Notes under the pieces: model-generated | Databases searched by the model: none | Told to the model about the DNA's origin: nothing | The model's input: the letters and a program-made list of their open reading frames with translations, nothing else | Position numbers and translations under genes: made by a program | Part shown: one piece after another, positions 36,272 through 45,913 of the stretch | How positions within the stretch are numbered: the first letter of the stretch is position 1 | How the letters are laid out: each line of letters begins with the position of its first letter | NCBI RefSeq assembly: GCF_007065885.1 | Contig: NZ_CP041409.1 | Span: 930,001 to 994,000 of the forward strand | Reading direction: 5' to 3' | Length of the DNA: 64,000 nt | Origin: Altererythrobacter sp. TH136 | Lineage (GTDB): Bacteria; Pseudomonadota; Alphaproteobacteria; Sphingomonadales; Sphingomonadaceae

Positions 36272-37440
36272 GCGCGGAGGTGATTTCGCTCGGCTGCCGG
36301 ATGAACTTGGCCGAAGGGGAGCGCATTCGCGCGTTGCTGGGCGACGAGAGCGATACGGTCGTGATCAATTCCTGTGCCGTTACGGCCGAGGCCGCCCGGC
36401 AAACGCGCCAGGCGATCCGCCGCGCGCGGCGTGCGCGGCCCGATGCGCGCCTCGTGGTGACCGGCTGCGCCGCCGAGATCGACCGGTCGGACATTGGTGC
36501 GATGAGCGAAGTGGACGGGATCGTCGCGAATGCCGCCAAGCTGGACCCGCGCGCCTGGAACGCGTCATCTGCGCGCACCACCCCGGCCCCACGACATACG
36601 CGCGCGTTCCTTGCGGTGCAGAACGGCTGCGATCACGCGTGCACCTTTTGCGTGATCCCGCAGGGGCGCGGTGCCAGTCGATCGACCCCGGTCGCGCAGG
36701 TCCTGCACGAGCTCGAGCGCGAGCTCGCGAGCGGAGCTGGCGAGGTGGTATTGACCGGCGTGGATCTGACCAGCTGGGGGAACGACCTTGCCGGCCTCCC
36801 CCGCCTAGGCGACCTGGTCACGGCGATCCTGTCGACATTTCCGGCTCTCCCCCGACTGCGGCTGTCCTCGCTCGATGGCATCGAGATCGATCCTCTGCTG
36901 GAAGATCTGCTGGCTAGCGAGCCGCGGATCATGCCGCATATCCACCTGTCGGTTCAGCACGGTCACGATCTGATCCTCAAGCGCATGAAGCGGCGTCATT
37001 CGCGCGGCGATGCCGTGTCCCTGGTCGAGCGGCTGAAAAGGCGCCGGCCGGAGATCGCGATCGGCGCCGATCTTATCGCGGGTTTCCCCACTGAAAACGA
37101 GGCGCATCACGCTGCCAATCTTTCGATCGTGCGAGAACTCGGCGTGGTTCACGGCCATGTCTTTCCGTATTCACCGCGACCTGGAACGCCGGCTGCAAGG
37201 ATGCCGCAAGTGGCGCGCGCTGCCGTGAAGGCGCGGGCCGGCGAGTTGCGTGCGGCCGTTGCCGACGTGCGCCGCGAATGGCTCGACCGGCAGATCGGCC
37301 GCCCGCTATTGGTGCTCGCAGAGGCGGACGGCACCGGCTACGCGGAAAACTTCGCGCGGGCGCGGCTGCCCGCAGGAACGCCGCGGGGTGCGATTGTCCC
37401 CATCACTCCCACCTCCATCGAGGAAGGCCTGCTCGCATGA
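36268..37440 (+). CDS. mtaB: tRNA t6A37 methylthiotransferase
   Basis: A 390-residue radical SAM enzyme that adds methylthio to t6A37 of tRNA. The N-terminal UPF0004 domain has conserved Cys (GCRMN, NSCAV, TGCAAE), the radical SAM motif is CDHACTFC and a TRAM-like tail follows. Start and end overlap dapF and ftsY by ATGA, indicating translational coupling. Confidence 0.95.
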   Translation: MSAEVISLGCRMNLAEGERIRALLGDESDTVVINSCAVTAEAARQTRQAIRRARRARPDARLVVTGCAAEIDRSDIGAMSEVDGIVANAAKLDPRAWNASSARTTPAPRHTRAFLAVQNGCDHACTFCVIPQGRGASRSTPVAQVLHELERELASGAGEVVLTGVDLTSWGNDLAGLPRLGDLVTAILSTFPALPRLRLSSLDGIEIDPLLEDLLASEPRIMPHIHLSVQHGHDLILKRMKRRHSRGDAVSLVERLKRRRPEIAIGADLIAGFPTENEAHHAANLSIVRELGVVHGHVFPYSPRPGTPAARMPQVARAAVKARAGELRAAVADVRREWLDRQIGRPLLVLAEADGTGYAENFARARLPAGTPRGAIVPITPTSIEEGLLA

Positions 37441-38360
37441 GCGAACCCACCTGGACCGAGCGCCTGTTCGGCGGTTTCCGCAAGACGAGCGAAAAACTCG
37501 GCCAGAACCTGGCCGGGGTGGTCGGAACCGCGCGACTGGACGACGCGACGCTCGACGACGTCGAGGACGCGTTGATCATGTCGGACCTCGGCCCGGCGGC
37601 GGCGCAGCGCATTCGCGAACGGCTGGCGGAGAAGCGCTTTGGCCTCGACATCACCGAAGCCGATCTCAAGCAGGCCGTTGCCGAAGAAATCGCCGCCATT
37701 CTGCGGCCCGTCGCCAAGCCGCTGGAGATCGTTGCTTTCCCGCGGCCGCAGGTGATCCTGGTGATCGGCGTGAACGGAAGCGGCAAGACCACGACCATCG
37801 CCAAGCTCGCGCATTGGCTCAAGGAAGATGACTACGCGGTCATGCTCGCCGCAGGAGATACCTTCCGCGCCGCCGCGATCGGGCAGTTGGCGACCTGGGC
37901 CGAGCGCGTGGGAGTCCCGATCATCAGCGGCCCGGAGGGAGGCGATCCGGCAAGCATCGTATTCGATGCCGTCAAGCAGGCCACGTCGATCGGCACCGAT
38001 GCGCTGATCGTCGACACCGCTGGCCGATTGCAGAACAAGCGCGAGCTGATGGAGGAGCTGGCCAAGATCCGACGCGTGCTTGGCCGGCTTAACCCCGAGG
38101 CGCCGCACGACGTGATCCTGGTGCTCGATGCCACCAACGGCCAGAACGCCCTCGCACAGATCGAAACGTTCAAGGAAGTCGCGGGCGTGACCGGCCTGGT
38201 GATGACCAAGCTGGACGGCACCGCGCGTGGCGGGGTGCTGGTGGCCGCGGCCGAGCAGTTCGGCCTCCCGATCCACGCGATCGGCGTGGGCGAGAAGATC
38301 GACGATCTAAGACCCTTCGACCCTGACCTGGTCGCGCGGGTCATCGCAGGAGTGGCGTGA
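37437..38360 (+). CDS. ftsY: Signal recognition particle receptor
   Basis: A 307-residue SRP-type GTPase. The NG domain has GVNGSGKTTT (G1), DTAGR (G3) and TKLDGTARGG (G4). The acidic N-terminal A domain of enteric FtsY is absent; a short amphipathic start (RLFGGFRKTSEKL) probably binds the membrane. It brings ribosomes making membrane proteins to SecYEG. Confidence 0.97.
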   Translation: MSEPTWTERLFGGFRKTSEKLGQNLAGVVGTARLDDATLDDVEDALIMSDLGPAAAQRIRERLAEKRFGLDITEADLKQAVAEEIAAILRPVAKPLEIVAFPRPQVILVIGVNGSGKTTTIAKLAHWLKEDDYAVMLAAGDTFRAAAIGQLATWAERVGVPIISGPEGGDPASIVFDAVKQATSIGTDALIVDTAGRLQNKRELMEELAKIRRVLGRLNPEAPHDVILVLDATNGQNALAQIETFKEVAGVTGLVMTKLDGTARGGVLVAAAEQFGLPIHAIGVGEKIDDLRPFDPDLVARVIAGVA

Positions 38361-39016
38361 TGAACGACGGTAGGCAAAAGCCATCCGGGTGGCTCAACGT
38401 CCTGGTCGACTACGGGCCACTGATCGTGTTCCTGGCCGTGTTCAAACTGTCCGATCCAGGCGGAGACGACATCGGCGGGACGATCGCAGCGATCATTCGC
38501 GGCACCGGCGCATTCATCGTCGCAGCGATCGCGGCATTGATCTTCAGCCGGGTGAAATTCGGCCGCGTGTCGCCGATGCTATGGCTTTCCACCGGACTGA
38601 TCATCGGGTTCGGCGGTCTCACCATCTTCCTTGGCGAACCGTTCTGGGTCCAGATCAAGCCGACCGTAATCTACCTGCTGTTCGCGGCCGCATTGCTGAT
38701 TGGTTATGCTCGCGGGGCCGCTCTGCTGGAAGTGCTGCTGGCCGCGGCCTTCGAAGGGGTCGACCGGGCCGGCTGGCTCAAGCTGTCGCGGAATTGGGGG
38801 CTGTTCTTCCTCTTCCTGGCCGCCCTTAATGAGGCGCTGCGGTACTTCTATAACGCAGAAAACGGCGGCTTCGAAACCTGGTTGTGGGCCAAGCTGTGGG
38901 TGTTCATGCCGCTGTCGTTCCTGTTCACCTTTACTCAGATCCCGATGCTGCTGCGACACGGCTTGAGCTTCGAGGATCGCGACGAAGTGCTGAAGGACCA
39001 GCCGCCGACCGACTAA
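38360..39016 (+). CDS. yciB: Inner-membrane septation protein A family
   Basis: A 218-residue protein with about six membrane helices and the family motifs [35 protein letters not shown] and FTFTQIPML. Family members affect septation and envelope integrity. ATG 38360 is preferred over GTG 38357 because AGGAG lies 6 bases before it. The end overlaps the kup stop on the opposite strand by 4 bases. Confidence 0.92.
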   Translation: MNDGRQKPSGWLNVLVDYGPLIVFLAVFKLSDPGGDDIGGTIAAIIRGTGAFIVAAIAALIFSRVKFGRVSPMLWLSTGLIIGFGGLTIFLGEPFWVQIKPTVIYLLFAAALLIGYARGAALLEVLLAAAFEGVDRAGWLKLSRNWGLFFLFLAALNEALRYFYNAENGGFETWLWAKLWVFMPLSFLFTFTQIPMLLRHGLSFEDRDEVLKDQPPTD

Positions 39017-40920
39017 ATCTCCAGCTGGCTGCCGAGTTCGACCACGCGGTTCGGTGGCAGACGGAAGAACTGCATCGCGGTTGCCGAGTTGCGCAGCATC
39101 CAGGCAAACAGCTTCTCACGCCAGATTGCCATACCGGGCCGCTTGCTCGCGATCAGTGTCTGGCGGCTGAGGAAGAAGCTGGTGTGCATCATGTCGAACA
39201 ACCCGCCGCATTCGGCGTTCGCCTTGAGCGCCGCGGGGACATCGGTCTCGTCCATGAAACCGTAGTGCAGGACCACGCGGTAGAGCCCATCGCCGACGGT
39301 ATGGATTTCGAACCGTCGGCCCGGATCGACATAGGGCACGTCCGCGATCTCGACGGTCAGGATCACCACCCGTTCGTGCAGCACCTTGTTGTGCTTGATG
39401 TTGTGCAACAGCGCGCTCGGCACGCCGCCGCTGTTGGACGCCATGAAGATTGCGGTTCCAGGAACGCGGGTCGCGGAATTCTTGGCGCTCTTGGCGAAGA
39501 TCGCGATCGGCAGGGCCACTTCGCTCATCCGGTCGCGCATCAGCTTGCGCCCCCGCGCCCAGGTGGTGAGCAGAGTGAAGCCGATCGCCCCCACCAGCAG
39601 CGGGAACCAGCCGCCGTCCGGCACCTTCGAAAGGTTGGCACCGAAGAACGCGCCGTCCACCAGGAAGAACAGGCCGACCACCGGCGCCATAGTCCACCAG
39701 CGCCAGCGCCAGACCGCCATGAACAGCACGGCCATCAGACAGGTGTCGATGAACATCGCGCCCGTCACCGCGATGCCATAAGCGCTGGCAAGGTTGGACG
39801 AATTGCGGAACGTCAGCACCAGCAGGATGACGGCGATCATCAGCACCCAGTTGACAAACGGGATGTAGATCTGCCCATGCTCGGTCTCGCTGGTGTGCAG
39901 GATCGACAGGCGAGGCACGAAACCCAGCTGGACCGCCTGCTGAGTGACCGAGAACGCGCCGGTGATGACCGCCTGGCTGGCGATAAAGGTGGCACACGTG
40001 GCCAGCAGCACCAGCGGCAATCGAAAGCTCTCGCTGGCCATGACGAAGAACGGGTTCTTGATCGCTTCGGCGGCAGCGGCTGCCTCGAGGTTCATGATCA
40101 TCGCCGCTTGCCCGAAGTAGTTGAGCAGCAGGCACGGCATGACGAAACCGAACCAGCCGATCCGCAAAGGTCCGCGTCCGAAGTGTCCCATGTCCGCGTA
40201 AAGCGCCTCCGCGCCCGTAACCGCCAGCACGACTGACCCGAGCGCCAGGAACCCCAGCAACTTGTCGGTCATGAAGAACTGGACCGCGTACCAGGGATTC
40301 AGCGCCGCGAGCACGCCCGGATTGTCGATGATCTGAACCAGGCCCAAGGCGGCGAGCGTGGTGAAGTAGACCAGCATGATCGGCGAGAAGAGCTTGCCGA
40401 TCGCTGCCGTCCCGCGCTTCTGGAGCAGGAACAGGCAGATCAGCAGGCTGAGGGCGATCGGGATGACGAAGGGAGCAAGCCCTTCCTCAACCGTCGTCAG
40501 CCCCTCGACCGCGGACAGCACCGACACCGCCGGGGTGATCATGCTGTCGCCATAGAACAGGGCCGTCGCGAACACTGCCAGCAGCACCGCGATCCAGCCC
40601 CGACTGGTGCCGCCGACCTTCTGGGAGATCAAGGCGACCAGCGCGAGAGTGCCGCCCTGCCCGCGGTTGTCGGCGCGCATCAGAATGGCAACGTACTGGA
40701 GCGAAACGACGATCGTCATCGCCCAGAAGATCAGGCTCACCACGCCCATGATGTGCAAGGTGTCGAGCGTCAGCGGATGCGGACCGACAAACGTTTCGCG
40801 GAAGGCATAGATCGGGCTGGTGCCGATATCGCCGAACACGATACCGACCGCCCCCGCCGCCAGCTTGACCTTGGCGGAGGTTGTCTTGCCGCCCCCTGGG
40901 GGGTCGACGGCTACGCTCAT
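39013..40920 (-). CDS. kup: Low-affinity potassium uptake protein
   Basis: A 635-residue K+/H+ symporter. It has about 12 membrane helices, [11 protein letters not shown] in helix 1, [17 protein letters not shown] and a cytoplasmic C-terminal domain. Start ATG 40920 removes a non-homologous extension. Together with the TMEM175 channel it shows two K+ routes in this window. Confidence 0.95.
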   Translation of the reverse strand: MSVAVDPPGGGKTTSAKVKLAAGAVGIVFGDIGTSPIYAFRETFVGPHPLTLDTLHIMGVVSLIFWAMTIVVSLQYVAILMRADNRGQGGTLALVALISQKVGGTSRGWIAVLLAVFATALFYGDSMITPAVSVLSAVEGLTTVEEGLAPFVIPIALSLLICLFLLQKRGTAAIGKLFSPIMLVYFTTLAALGLVQIIDNPGVLAALNPWYAVQFFMTDKLLGFLALGSVVLAVTGAEALYADMGHFGRGPLRIGWFGFVMPCLLLNYFGQAAMIMNLEAAAAAEAIKNPFFVMASESFRLPLVLLATCATFIASQAVITGAFSVTQQAVQLGFVPRLSILHTSETEHGQIYIPFVNWVLMIAVILLVLTFRNSSNLASAYGIAVTGAMFIDTCLMAVLFMAVWRWRWWTMAPVVGLFFLVDGAFFGANLSKVPDGGWFPLLVGAIGFTLLTTWARGRKLMRDRMSEVALPIAIFAKSAKNSATRVPGTAIFMASNSGGVPSALLHNIKHNKVLHERVVILTVEIADVPYVDPGRRFEIHTVGDGLYRVVLHYGFMDETDVPAALKANAECGGLFDMMHTSFFLSRQTLIASKRPGMAIWREKLFAWMLRNSATAMQFFRLPPNRVVELGSQLEI

Positions 40921-40996
40921 TGGCGGGGTACCCCTGCTGCGAAGGCCGCGGCGCTTAGCACCGCCGCCGACCGCCTGCAACCGAGGCGCACGTTGG

Positions 40997-41626
40997 TCAC
41001 CGGGTTCCCATTCGCGCGATCAGTACGTCCAGCCGATCGAGCCGTTCCTTCAGCCCCTCGCGCCACGGCGCATCCGCTGGTGCGCGGGCGAGCATGTCGC
41101 TCCACAGCTGGCGCGCCTCCGCCGGACGCCCTGAATTGATCAAGGCGATTCCCAGAAAGAACCCCGGTCCCGGGTTCGCCGGGGCCTGCTGCTCGGCCCG
41201 GGAGAATGCGTACGTCGCGGCGGGGGTCAGCTGGCCTTCGGCGTTCTCCACCAACGCGTTGGCCAGCGCCAGCCAGGCTTCGGCATCGCGGGGATTTTCT
41301 TCAAGCGACTTGCGCAAGATGCCGGCGGCATCGGAAAACTGGCCGCGGCGAGCGAACGCGTCGGACACCGTAACGAATCGGCTGGGCGGAAGCGGCCCGT
41401 ACAGCTCGCGCCGCGCATCGACCAGCGCCACGCCCACATCCCGGGCCTCCCTCGCGGCAGCCTTTGGCGCTCCCGCGTAGCCGGGTGAACCTTGCAAGGC
41501 ATAGCCCGCCAGCCCGAACAGCAGCGCCGCACCGAACAGGGCCCAGCCGGCGCGCGGCAAGCGCAGCATCAGCGCGGCCAGCGCGAACGCCGCGGCCGCC
41601 AACAGGATGACGGGGAGGAAACTCAT
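40997..41626 (-). CDS. ccmI: CcmI/CycH-like cytochrome c biogenesis TPR protein
   Basis: A 209-residue protein with two membrane helices (about 2-44) and a TPR-containing periplasmic part ([33 protein letters not shown]). It is much shorter than CycH of other alphaproteobacteria. It presents apocytochrome c for heme attachment. Its ATG overlaps the ccmH stop by 4 bases. Confidence 0.85.
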   Translation of the reverse strand: MSFLPVILLAAAAFALAALMLRLPRAGWALFGAALLFGLAGYALQGSPGYAGAPKAAAREARDVGVALVDARRELYGPLPPSRFVTVSDAFARRGQFSDAAGILRKSLEENPRDAEAWLALANALVENAEGQLTPAATYAFSRAEQQAPANPGPGFFLGIALINSGRPAEARQLWSDMLARAPADAPWREGLKERLDRLDVLIARMGTR

Positions 41627-42027
41627 CGCCCTGCACCGAAGCGGCGCCACAGCAGCAGCGCGGCGATGACCAACAGGATCAGCGGTCCGGCGAACAGCGG
41701 CCAGGTGGTCCGGCTGACCTGCGGCGCGTAGCTGACATAGTCGCCGTACCGCTCCATCATCCATTCGCGGATCTGTTCAGGTTCTTCGCCTGCCGCGAGG
41801 CGGATTCGCACCTGATGGCGCATGTCGCCCGCCATCGGCGCGTCGCTGTCGGCGATGGACTGGCTCTGGCACTTGAGACAGCGCAGCGTCGCCATCAGCC
41901 CCTGCGCCCGCGCCTCCAGCGCAGGATCTTCCAGCTGCCGATAGGCATAGGGAGCCGGCGGCATGGTGTCCTGCGCTGCCACGGGGACGGCAAGCAGAGC
42001 GAGCAGGAAGGTGGCAATCCGCTTCAT
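41623..42027 (-). CDS. ccmH: Cytochrome c maturation protein CcmH
   Basis: A 134-residue thiol reductase subunit. A cleavable signal ends near residue 18, the LRCLKCQSQ motif has Cys50 and Cys53, and one C-terminal membrane helix is at about 110-128. It keeps the CxxCH cysteines of apocytochrome reduced. Overlaps ccmG by 4 bases. Confidence 0.94.
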   Translation of the reverse strand: MKRIATFLLALLAVPVAAQDTMPPAPYAYRQLEDPALEARAQGLMATLRCLKCQSQSIADSDAPMAGDMRHQVRIRLAAGEEPEQIREWMMERYGDYVSYAPQVSRTTWPLFAGPLILLVIAALLLWRRFGAGR

Positions 42028-42554
42028 TCGCCAGCCTCGGCCAGCTTCTCGAGAAGGATCGGCACGTGGCTTTTGCGGATGTCGCCTATGTGCTGGTAGC
42101 GGATCACGCCCTGGCCATCGACGACGAAGGTTTCGGGAACCCCCGAGCTGCCGATAGCCAGCTGCAGTTCGGACAGGTCATCGGCGCCGATCCTGTCGAA
42201 CGGGTTGCCATACCGTGCCAGGAACGCGGCGACATCCTCTGGCCGGTCGCGGATGGCCACACCGACGATCGGAGCACCTTGCGCCTTCAACGCAGCCAAC
42301 TGGGGCGCCTCGGCCGCGCACGGGACGCACCAGCTCGCCCAGATGTTGAGCAGCTTGGGCTTGCCGTCCTTCAAGTCCGCGAGCTTCAGTCCGGGACGGT
42401 CGGACGTGGCAGGCCGCATCGCAAAGGCCGGGATCGGCTTGCCCACCATGGCGGAATGGACAAACTCGTCCTTCGGCTGGGTCAACTGCCACGCCGCGAC
42501 GCCAAGGAAGGCGGCGAAGATGGCGAGCGGCACGAAGAAGCGCCACGAATTCAT
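42024..42554 (-). CDS. ccmG: Thiol:disulfide interchange protein CcmG/DsbE
   Basis: A 176-residue membrane-anchored thioredoxin-fold protein. The anchor helix is at about 5-22 and the active site WCVPC at Cys76 and Cys79, with the GVPETFVVD cis-Pro loop. It passes reductant to CcmH or apocytochrome c. Start ATG 42554 overlaps the ccmF stop. Confidence 0.94.
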   Translation of the reverse strand: MNSWRFFVPLAIFAAFLGVAAWQLTQPKDEFVHSAMVGKPIPAFAMRPATSDRPGLKLADLKDGKPKLLNIWASWCVPCAAEAPQLAALKAQGAPIVGVAIRDRPEDVAAFLARYGNPFDRIGADDLSELQLAIGSSGVPETFVVDGQGVIRYQHIGDIRKSHVPILLEKLAEAGE

Positions 42555-44497
42555 GCGCTCAGCTCCGCTCGCCGGGCCGCACCCTTGCGCGCAATGGTCC
42601 GTCGGCGCAGATCCTGTGCCAGGCGCCCCAGCAGCGCCAGGACACCGCCGAACGCGATCAGCAAGCCGCCGAACCAGATCAGGGTGACAAACGGCTTCCA
42701 CCACAACCGCACCTGCCAGCGCTCACCGTCAGCTGCCTTCCCAAGCACGGCGTAAAGCTGCCCGTTCCAGCGGGTTTCCAGCGCGCTTTCGGTGGTCTCC
42801 TGCGGAGGCGTCCAGAAACTGCGGGCCTGCGGGGCGAGCCGTACGGGTATGCCCCCAGAATAGCTTGCGAGCATGACCCCCTCGATCGCGTTCCAGTTCG
42901 GACCCGCGACCGGCGACACCGCAGCCAGCGTAACCCGCCACGACCCGATCTCGGCGCTATCACCGATCTTCAGCGCGGCAAGCCGTTCTTCGCTGAACGC
43001 GCTGTCACTCGCCATGCCGATCAGCGCCACCGCGATCCCGAAATGGGCGACCACCATTCCCCAGGTCGCCAGCGGCAGGCGGGTCAGCTTGCGCCCGCGC
43101 AGCGGCAACAGGCTCGCGACCGCCAGCCCGGCCCCGAGCGCGAGCCCCAGCAGCGGCAGCACCCCGGGTCCGGCAAAGGCTAACACCCCGACGAGGACTG
43201 CCAGCGCCACCAGTCCGGCCGCGATCAGCGGCGCCTTGACCCGCTCCAGCCGGTCGCGCCGCCAGCGCAGCAGCGGTCCTGCCGCCATCACCAGCAGCAT
43301 CGGCAGGGTAAAGATCGCACCCGCGGGATCGAAGTAAGGCGGCCCGACCGAAACCCGCACGCCCACTGCCTCGGTCAGGAGCGGGTACAAGGTTCCCAGC
43401 AACACCACGCCCAGGATCGCCGAAAGCATGACATTGTTGATCACCAGCGCGCCCTCGCGGCTGACGAGGGCAAACCTCTCCCCTTCGGCCACTGTCCCCG
43501 CGCGAAAGCCGAACACTGCCAACGCCCCGCCGATGTAGATCATCAGCAGCGCGAGGATGAATGCGCCCCGTTCAGGATCGACGGCAAAGGCGTGAACGCT
43601 GGTCAGGATGCCCGATCGCACCAGAAACGTGCCGATCATGCTCATCGAAAACGCCACCACGCCGAGCATCACCGTCCAGGTCCGCAAGGCGTCGCGAGCG
43701 GCCAGCACGCTGGCGGAATGGAGCAAGGCGGTCGCCGCCAGCCACGGCATCAGCGAAGCGTTCTCGACCGGGTCCCAGAACCACCAGCCGCCCCACCCAA
43801 GCTCGTAATACGCCCAGTAGGAACCGGCGGTGATGCCGATGGTCAGGAAGATCCAGGCACCCAGCACCCACGGCCGCATCGCCCGGGCGAAGTCCGGGGT
43901 CACGCTGCGCGTCAGCAGAGCGCCGACGACGAAGCTGAAGGCGACCGAGAGACCGACGTAGCCCAGGTACAACGTGGGCGGATGGAAGGCCAAACCGATG
44001 TCCTGCAGCAACGGGTTGAGGCCGTTGCCCTCTAACGCCGGCACCGGCAGGCGTTCGAACGGATTGGAGCTGAACAGCAGGAATGCGTAAAAACCCAAGG
44101 CGACGAACCCCTGCGCAGCCAGGGTTGCCTGCATGGTCCGTTCCGGCAGCCGCCGCTCGAGGAACCCGATCAGCGCGCCCGCCGCGCTCATGACGGTGAC
44201 CCACAGCAGCATCGAGCCTTCGTGATTGCCCCATGAGCCGGCGAGCTTGAACACCATCGGCTTCATGGAGTGCGAGTTCATCGCCACCAGCTTGACCGAC
44301 AGATCAGTGCGCGCGAACAGCCACACGAGCATCGCGAACGAGAACAGGCACAGCGCCCCCTGGACGACGGCTGCAGGACGAGCCAACAGCGCCAATTCGC
44401 TGTCCTCCTGCCGGGCGGCGAGACCCCCCGCCACCAGCTGCAACGCGGCCAGCGCAGCGGCCAGCCACAGCGCAGCAAGGCCAAGTTCGGCGATCAC
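42551..44497 (-). CDS. ccmF: Cytochrome c heme lyase subunit CcmF
   Basis: A 648-residue protein with about 14 membrane helices. The tryptophan-rich heme-handling motif WGGWWFWDPVENASLMPW is near residues 230-250, and conserved His residues flank it. With CcmH and CcmI it joins heme to apocytochrome c. Overlaps ccmE by 4 bases. Confidence 0.96.
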   Translation of the reverse strand: MIAELGLAALWLAAALAALQLVAGGLAARQEDSELALLARPAAVVQGALCLFSFAMLVWLFARTDLSVKLVAMNSHSMKPMVFKLAGSWGNHEGSMLLWVTVMSAAGALIGFLERRLPERTMQATLAAQGFVALGFYAFLLFSSNPFERLPVPALEGNGLNPLLQDIGLAFHPPTLYLGYVGLSVAFSFVVGALLTRSVTPDFARAMRPWVLGAWIFLTIGITAGSYWAYYELGWGGWWFWDPVENASLMPWLAATALLHSASVLAARDALRTWTVMLGVVAFSMSMIGTFLVRSGILTSVHAFAVDPERGAFILALLMIYIGGALAVFGFRAGTVAEGERFALVSREGALVINNVMLSAILGVVLLGTLYPLLTEAVGVRVSVGPPYFDPAGAIFTLPMLLVMAAGPLLRWRRDRLERVKAPLIAAGLVALAVLVGVLAFAGPGVLPLLGLALGAGLAVASLLPLRGRKLTRLPLATWGMVVAHFGIAVALIGMASDSAFSEERLAALKIGDSAEIGSWRVTLAAVSPVAGPNWNAIEGVMLASYSGGIPVRLAPQARSFWTPPQETTESALETRWNGQLYAVLGKAADGERWQVRLWWKPFVTLIWFGGLLIAFGGVLALLGRLAQDLRRRTIARKGAARRAELSA

Positions 44498-44964
44498 GTG
44501 CCGGTCGTCTCTTCGACCACGAGCTTCTTTTGCGCGGCGGTCATCTCCTCCAGCTCCCGAGGGACGTAATTTTCGTCATGTTTGGCAAGCAGGTTGTCGG
44601 CCACGAAGGTCCCGTCAGTTTGCAAGCGCCCCTCGGCCACCACGCCAGAACCCTCCACGAAAAGATCGGGCAGGATCCCGGAGTAACGCACCGGGACTCG
44701 CGCCTTGCCATCACCAACCACGAAATCGACGGTGACGCCGTCCGGGCGGGTGACCATCGAGCCGGTTTCGACCATCCCCCCCAACCGCACCGCGCGATCT
44801 GCGGCGGGGCGCTCTTCCACCATCTCGCTCGGGACGTAGAAATAGCTCGCCTGACTACGCAGCGCCCAGGTCGCGATCAGGGCGGCGGCAATCAGAACCA
44901 CCACTGCGAGCACCACCAAGGCGAGCCGCTGATGCTTGGGCTGCAGGCCCCGCGTTTCGCTCAT
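44494..44964 (-). CDS. ccmE: Heme chaperone CcmE
   Basis: A 156-residue periplasmic heme carrier with one N-terminal anchor (about 13-35) and an OB-fold. Heme is attached to His129 in LAKHDENYVPRE. It receives heme from CcmC and hands it to CcmF. Overlaps ccmD by 4 bases. Confidence 0.96.
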   Translation of the reverse strand: MSETRGLQPKHQRLALVVLAVVVLIAAALIATWALRSQASYFYVPSEMVEERPAADRAVRLGGMVETGSMVTRPDGVTVDFVVGDGKARVPVRYSGILPDLFVEGSGVVAEGRLQTDGTFVADNLLAKHDENYVPRELEEMTAAQKKLVVEETTGT

Positions 44965-45098
44965 CGCCCGGCACCTTCACGGCGCTGTTCGGCACGGCGC
45001 ATGGCCAGCCAGCTCCACGCGAGGAGCGCGAGCGTGCCCAACACGCCGATCGCGTAGGCAGCAAGAATGAACGGCCAGGGGTCAAGCGTCTCGCGCAT
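44961..45098 (-). CDS. ccmD: Heme exporter subunit CcmD
   Basis: A 45-residue peptide read directly between ccmC and ccmE. It has one membrane helix (PFILAAYAIGVLGTLALLAW) and a basic tail (RRAEQRREGAGR), typical of CcmD, which helps release holo-CcmE. Its ATG overlaps the ccmC TGA by one base. Confidence 0.9.
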   Translation of the reverse strand: MRETLDPWPFILAAYAIGVLGTLALLAWSWLAMRRAEQRREGAGR

Positions 45099-45892
45099 CA
45101 CGCTTGTGCCGGTGCCAGATCGACTTCGCGCGCCCGCCGCCGCAGCCGCGCCTCGGCCTGGGTCTGGGCCAGCAGCGCACGCATGCGCATCAGCACGATT
45201 GCGGCGAACAGCAGCGTGAAGCCCAAGGTCGCGACGAGCAACGGCCAGAGGAATTCCGGTGCCATCGAAGAGTTGCCCATCGAGATGCTGGGGGGCTGAT
45301 GGACCGAATAGAACCAGATCACCGAATAATGGATCACCGGAAGGTTGACGATGCCGACCAGGCCGAAGATCGCCGGTATACGCCTGGAGGCACCTTCGCG
45401 CGCGGTCGCGCCCGCCAGCGCGATGTAGGCTAGGTACAGGAACAGCAGCACCAGCATGCTGGTCAAGCGGCCATCCCACACCCACCACTTGCCCCAGGCG
45501 GGTCGTCCCCACAGCGATCCGGTGACGAGGCAGAGCGCGGTAAAGAACGCTCCCGGCAGCGCGGCGGCCCGTCCCGCGATCGCGCTCAACGGGTGACGCC
45601 AGACGATCTCGGTGAAACTGGCGGCGGCGATGGTCAGCCAGCCGGCCATGCCCAGCCAGGCGGCCGGCACGTGGAGGTACATGATGCGGACGGTTTCGCC
45701 CTGCAGGCGCTCTGCCGGCACTTGGGTCAGCCCCCAGGCGAGGGAGCCCCCGGTGACGATCACCCCGAGCACGAGCAGCCACGGCGTCACCGGACGCGCG
45801 AGGCTCAGAAAGCGTTTGGGATTGGCGAAGCCGTGCATCGGAAAACCGTCCGCGCCGCTTTGGCAGGGTGCGACAGGCGCGGCAAGCATCAC
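45098..45892 (-). CDS. ccmC: Heme exporter protein CcmC
   Basis: A protein of up to 264 residues with six membrane helices. The heme-handling motif WGKWWVWDGRLTS is near residue 138, with conserved His in YLHVPAAW and FYSVHQP. It loads heme on CcmE. The start is uncertain: GTG 45892 or ATG 45889 after GGGGGG, or ATG 45838 (MHGFANPKRF), which fits the family better. CcmA and CcmB are not upstream. Confidence 0.93.
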   Translation of the reverse strand: MMLAAPVAPCQSGADGFPMHGFANPKRFLSLARPVTPWLLVLGVIVTGGSLAWGLTQVPAERLQGETVRIMYLHVPAAWLGMAGWLTIAAASFTEIVWRHPLSAIAGRAAALPGAFFTALCLVTGSLWGRPAWGKWWVWDGRLTSMLVLLFLYLAYIALAGATAREGASRRIPAIFGLVGIVNLPVIHYSVIWFYSVHQPPSISMGNSSMAPEFLWPLLVATLGFTLLFAAIVLMRMRALLAQTQAEARLRRRAREVDLAPAQA

Positions 45893-45913
45893 GCCGCCCC
45901 CCGCGCCTGATAT

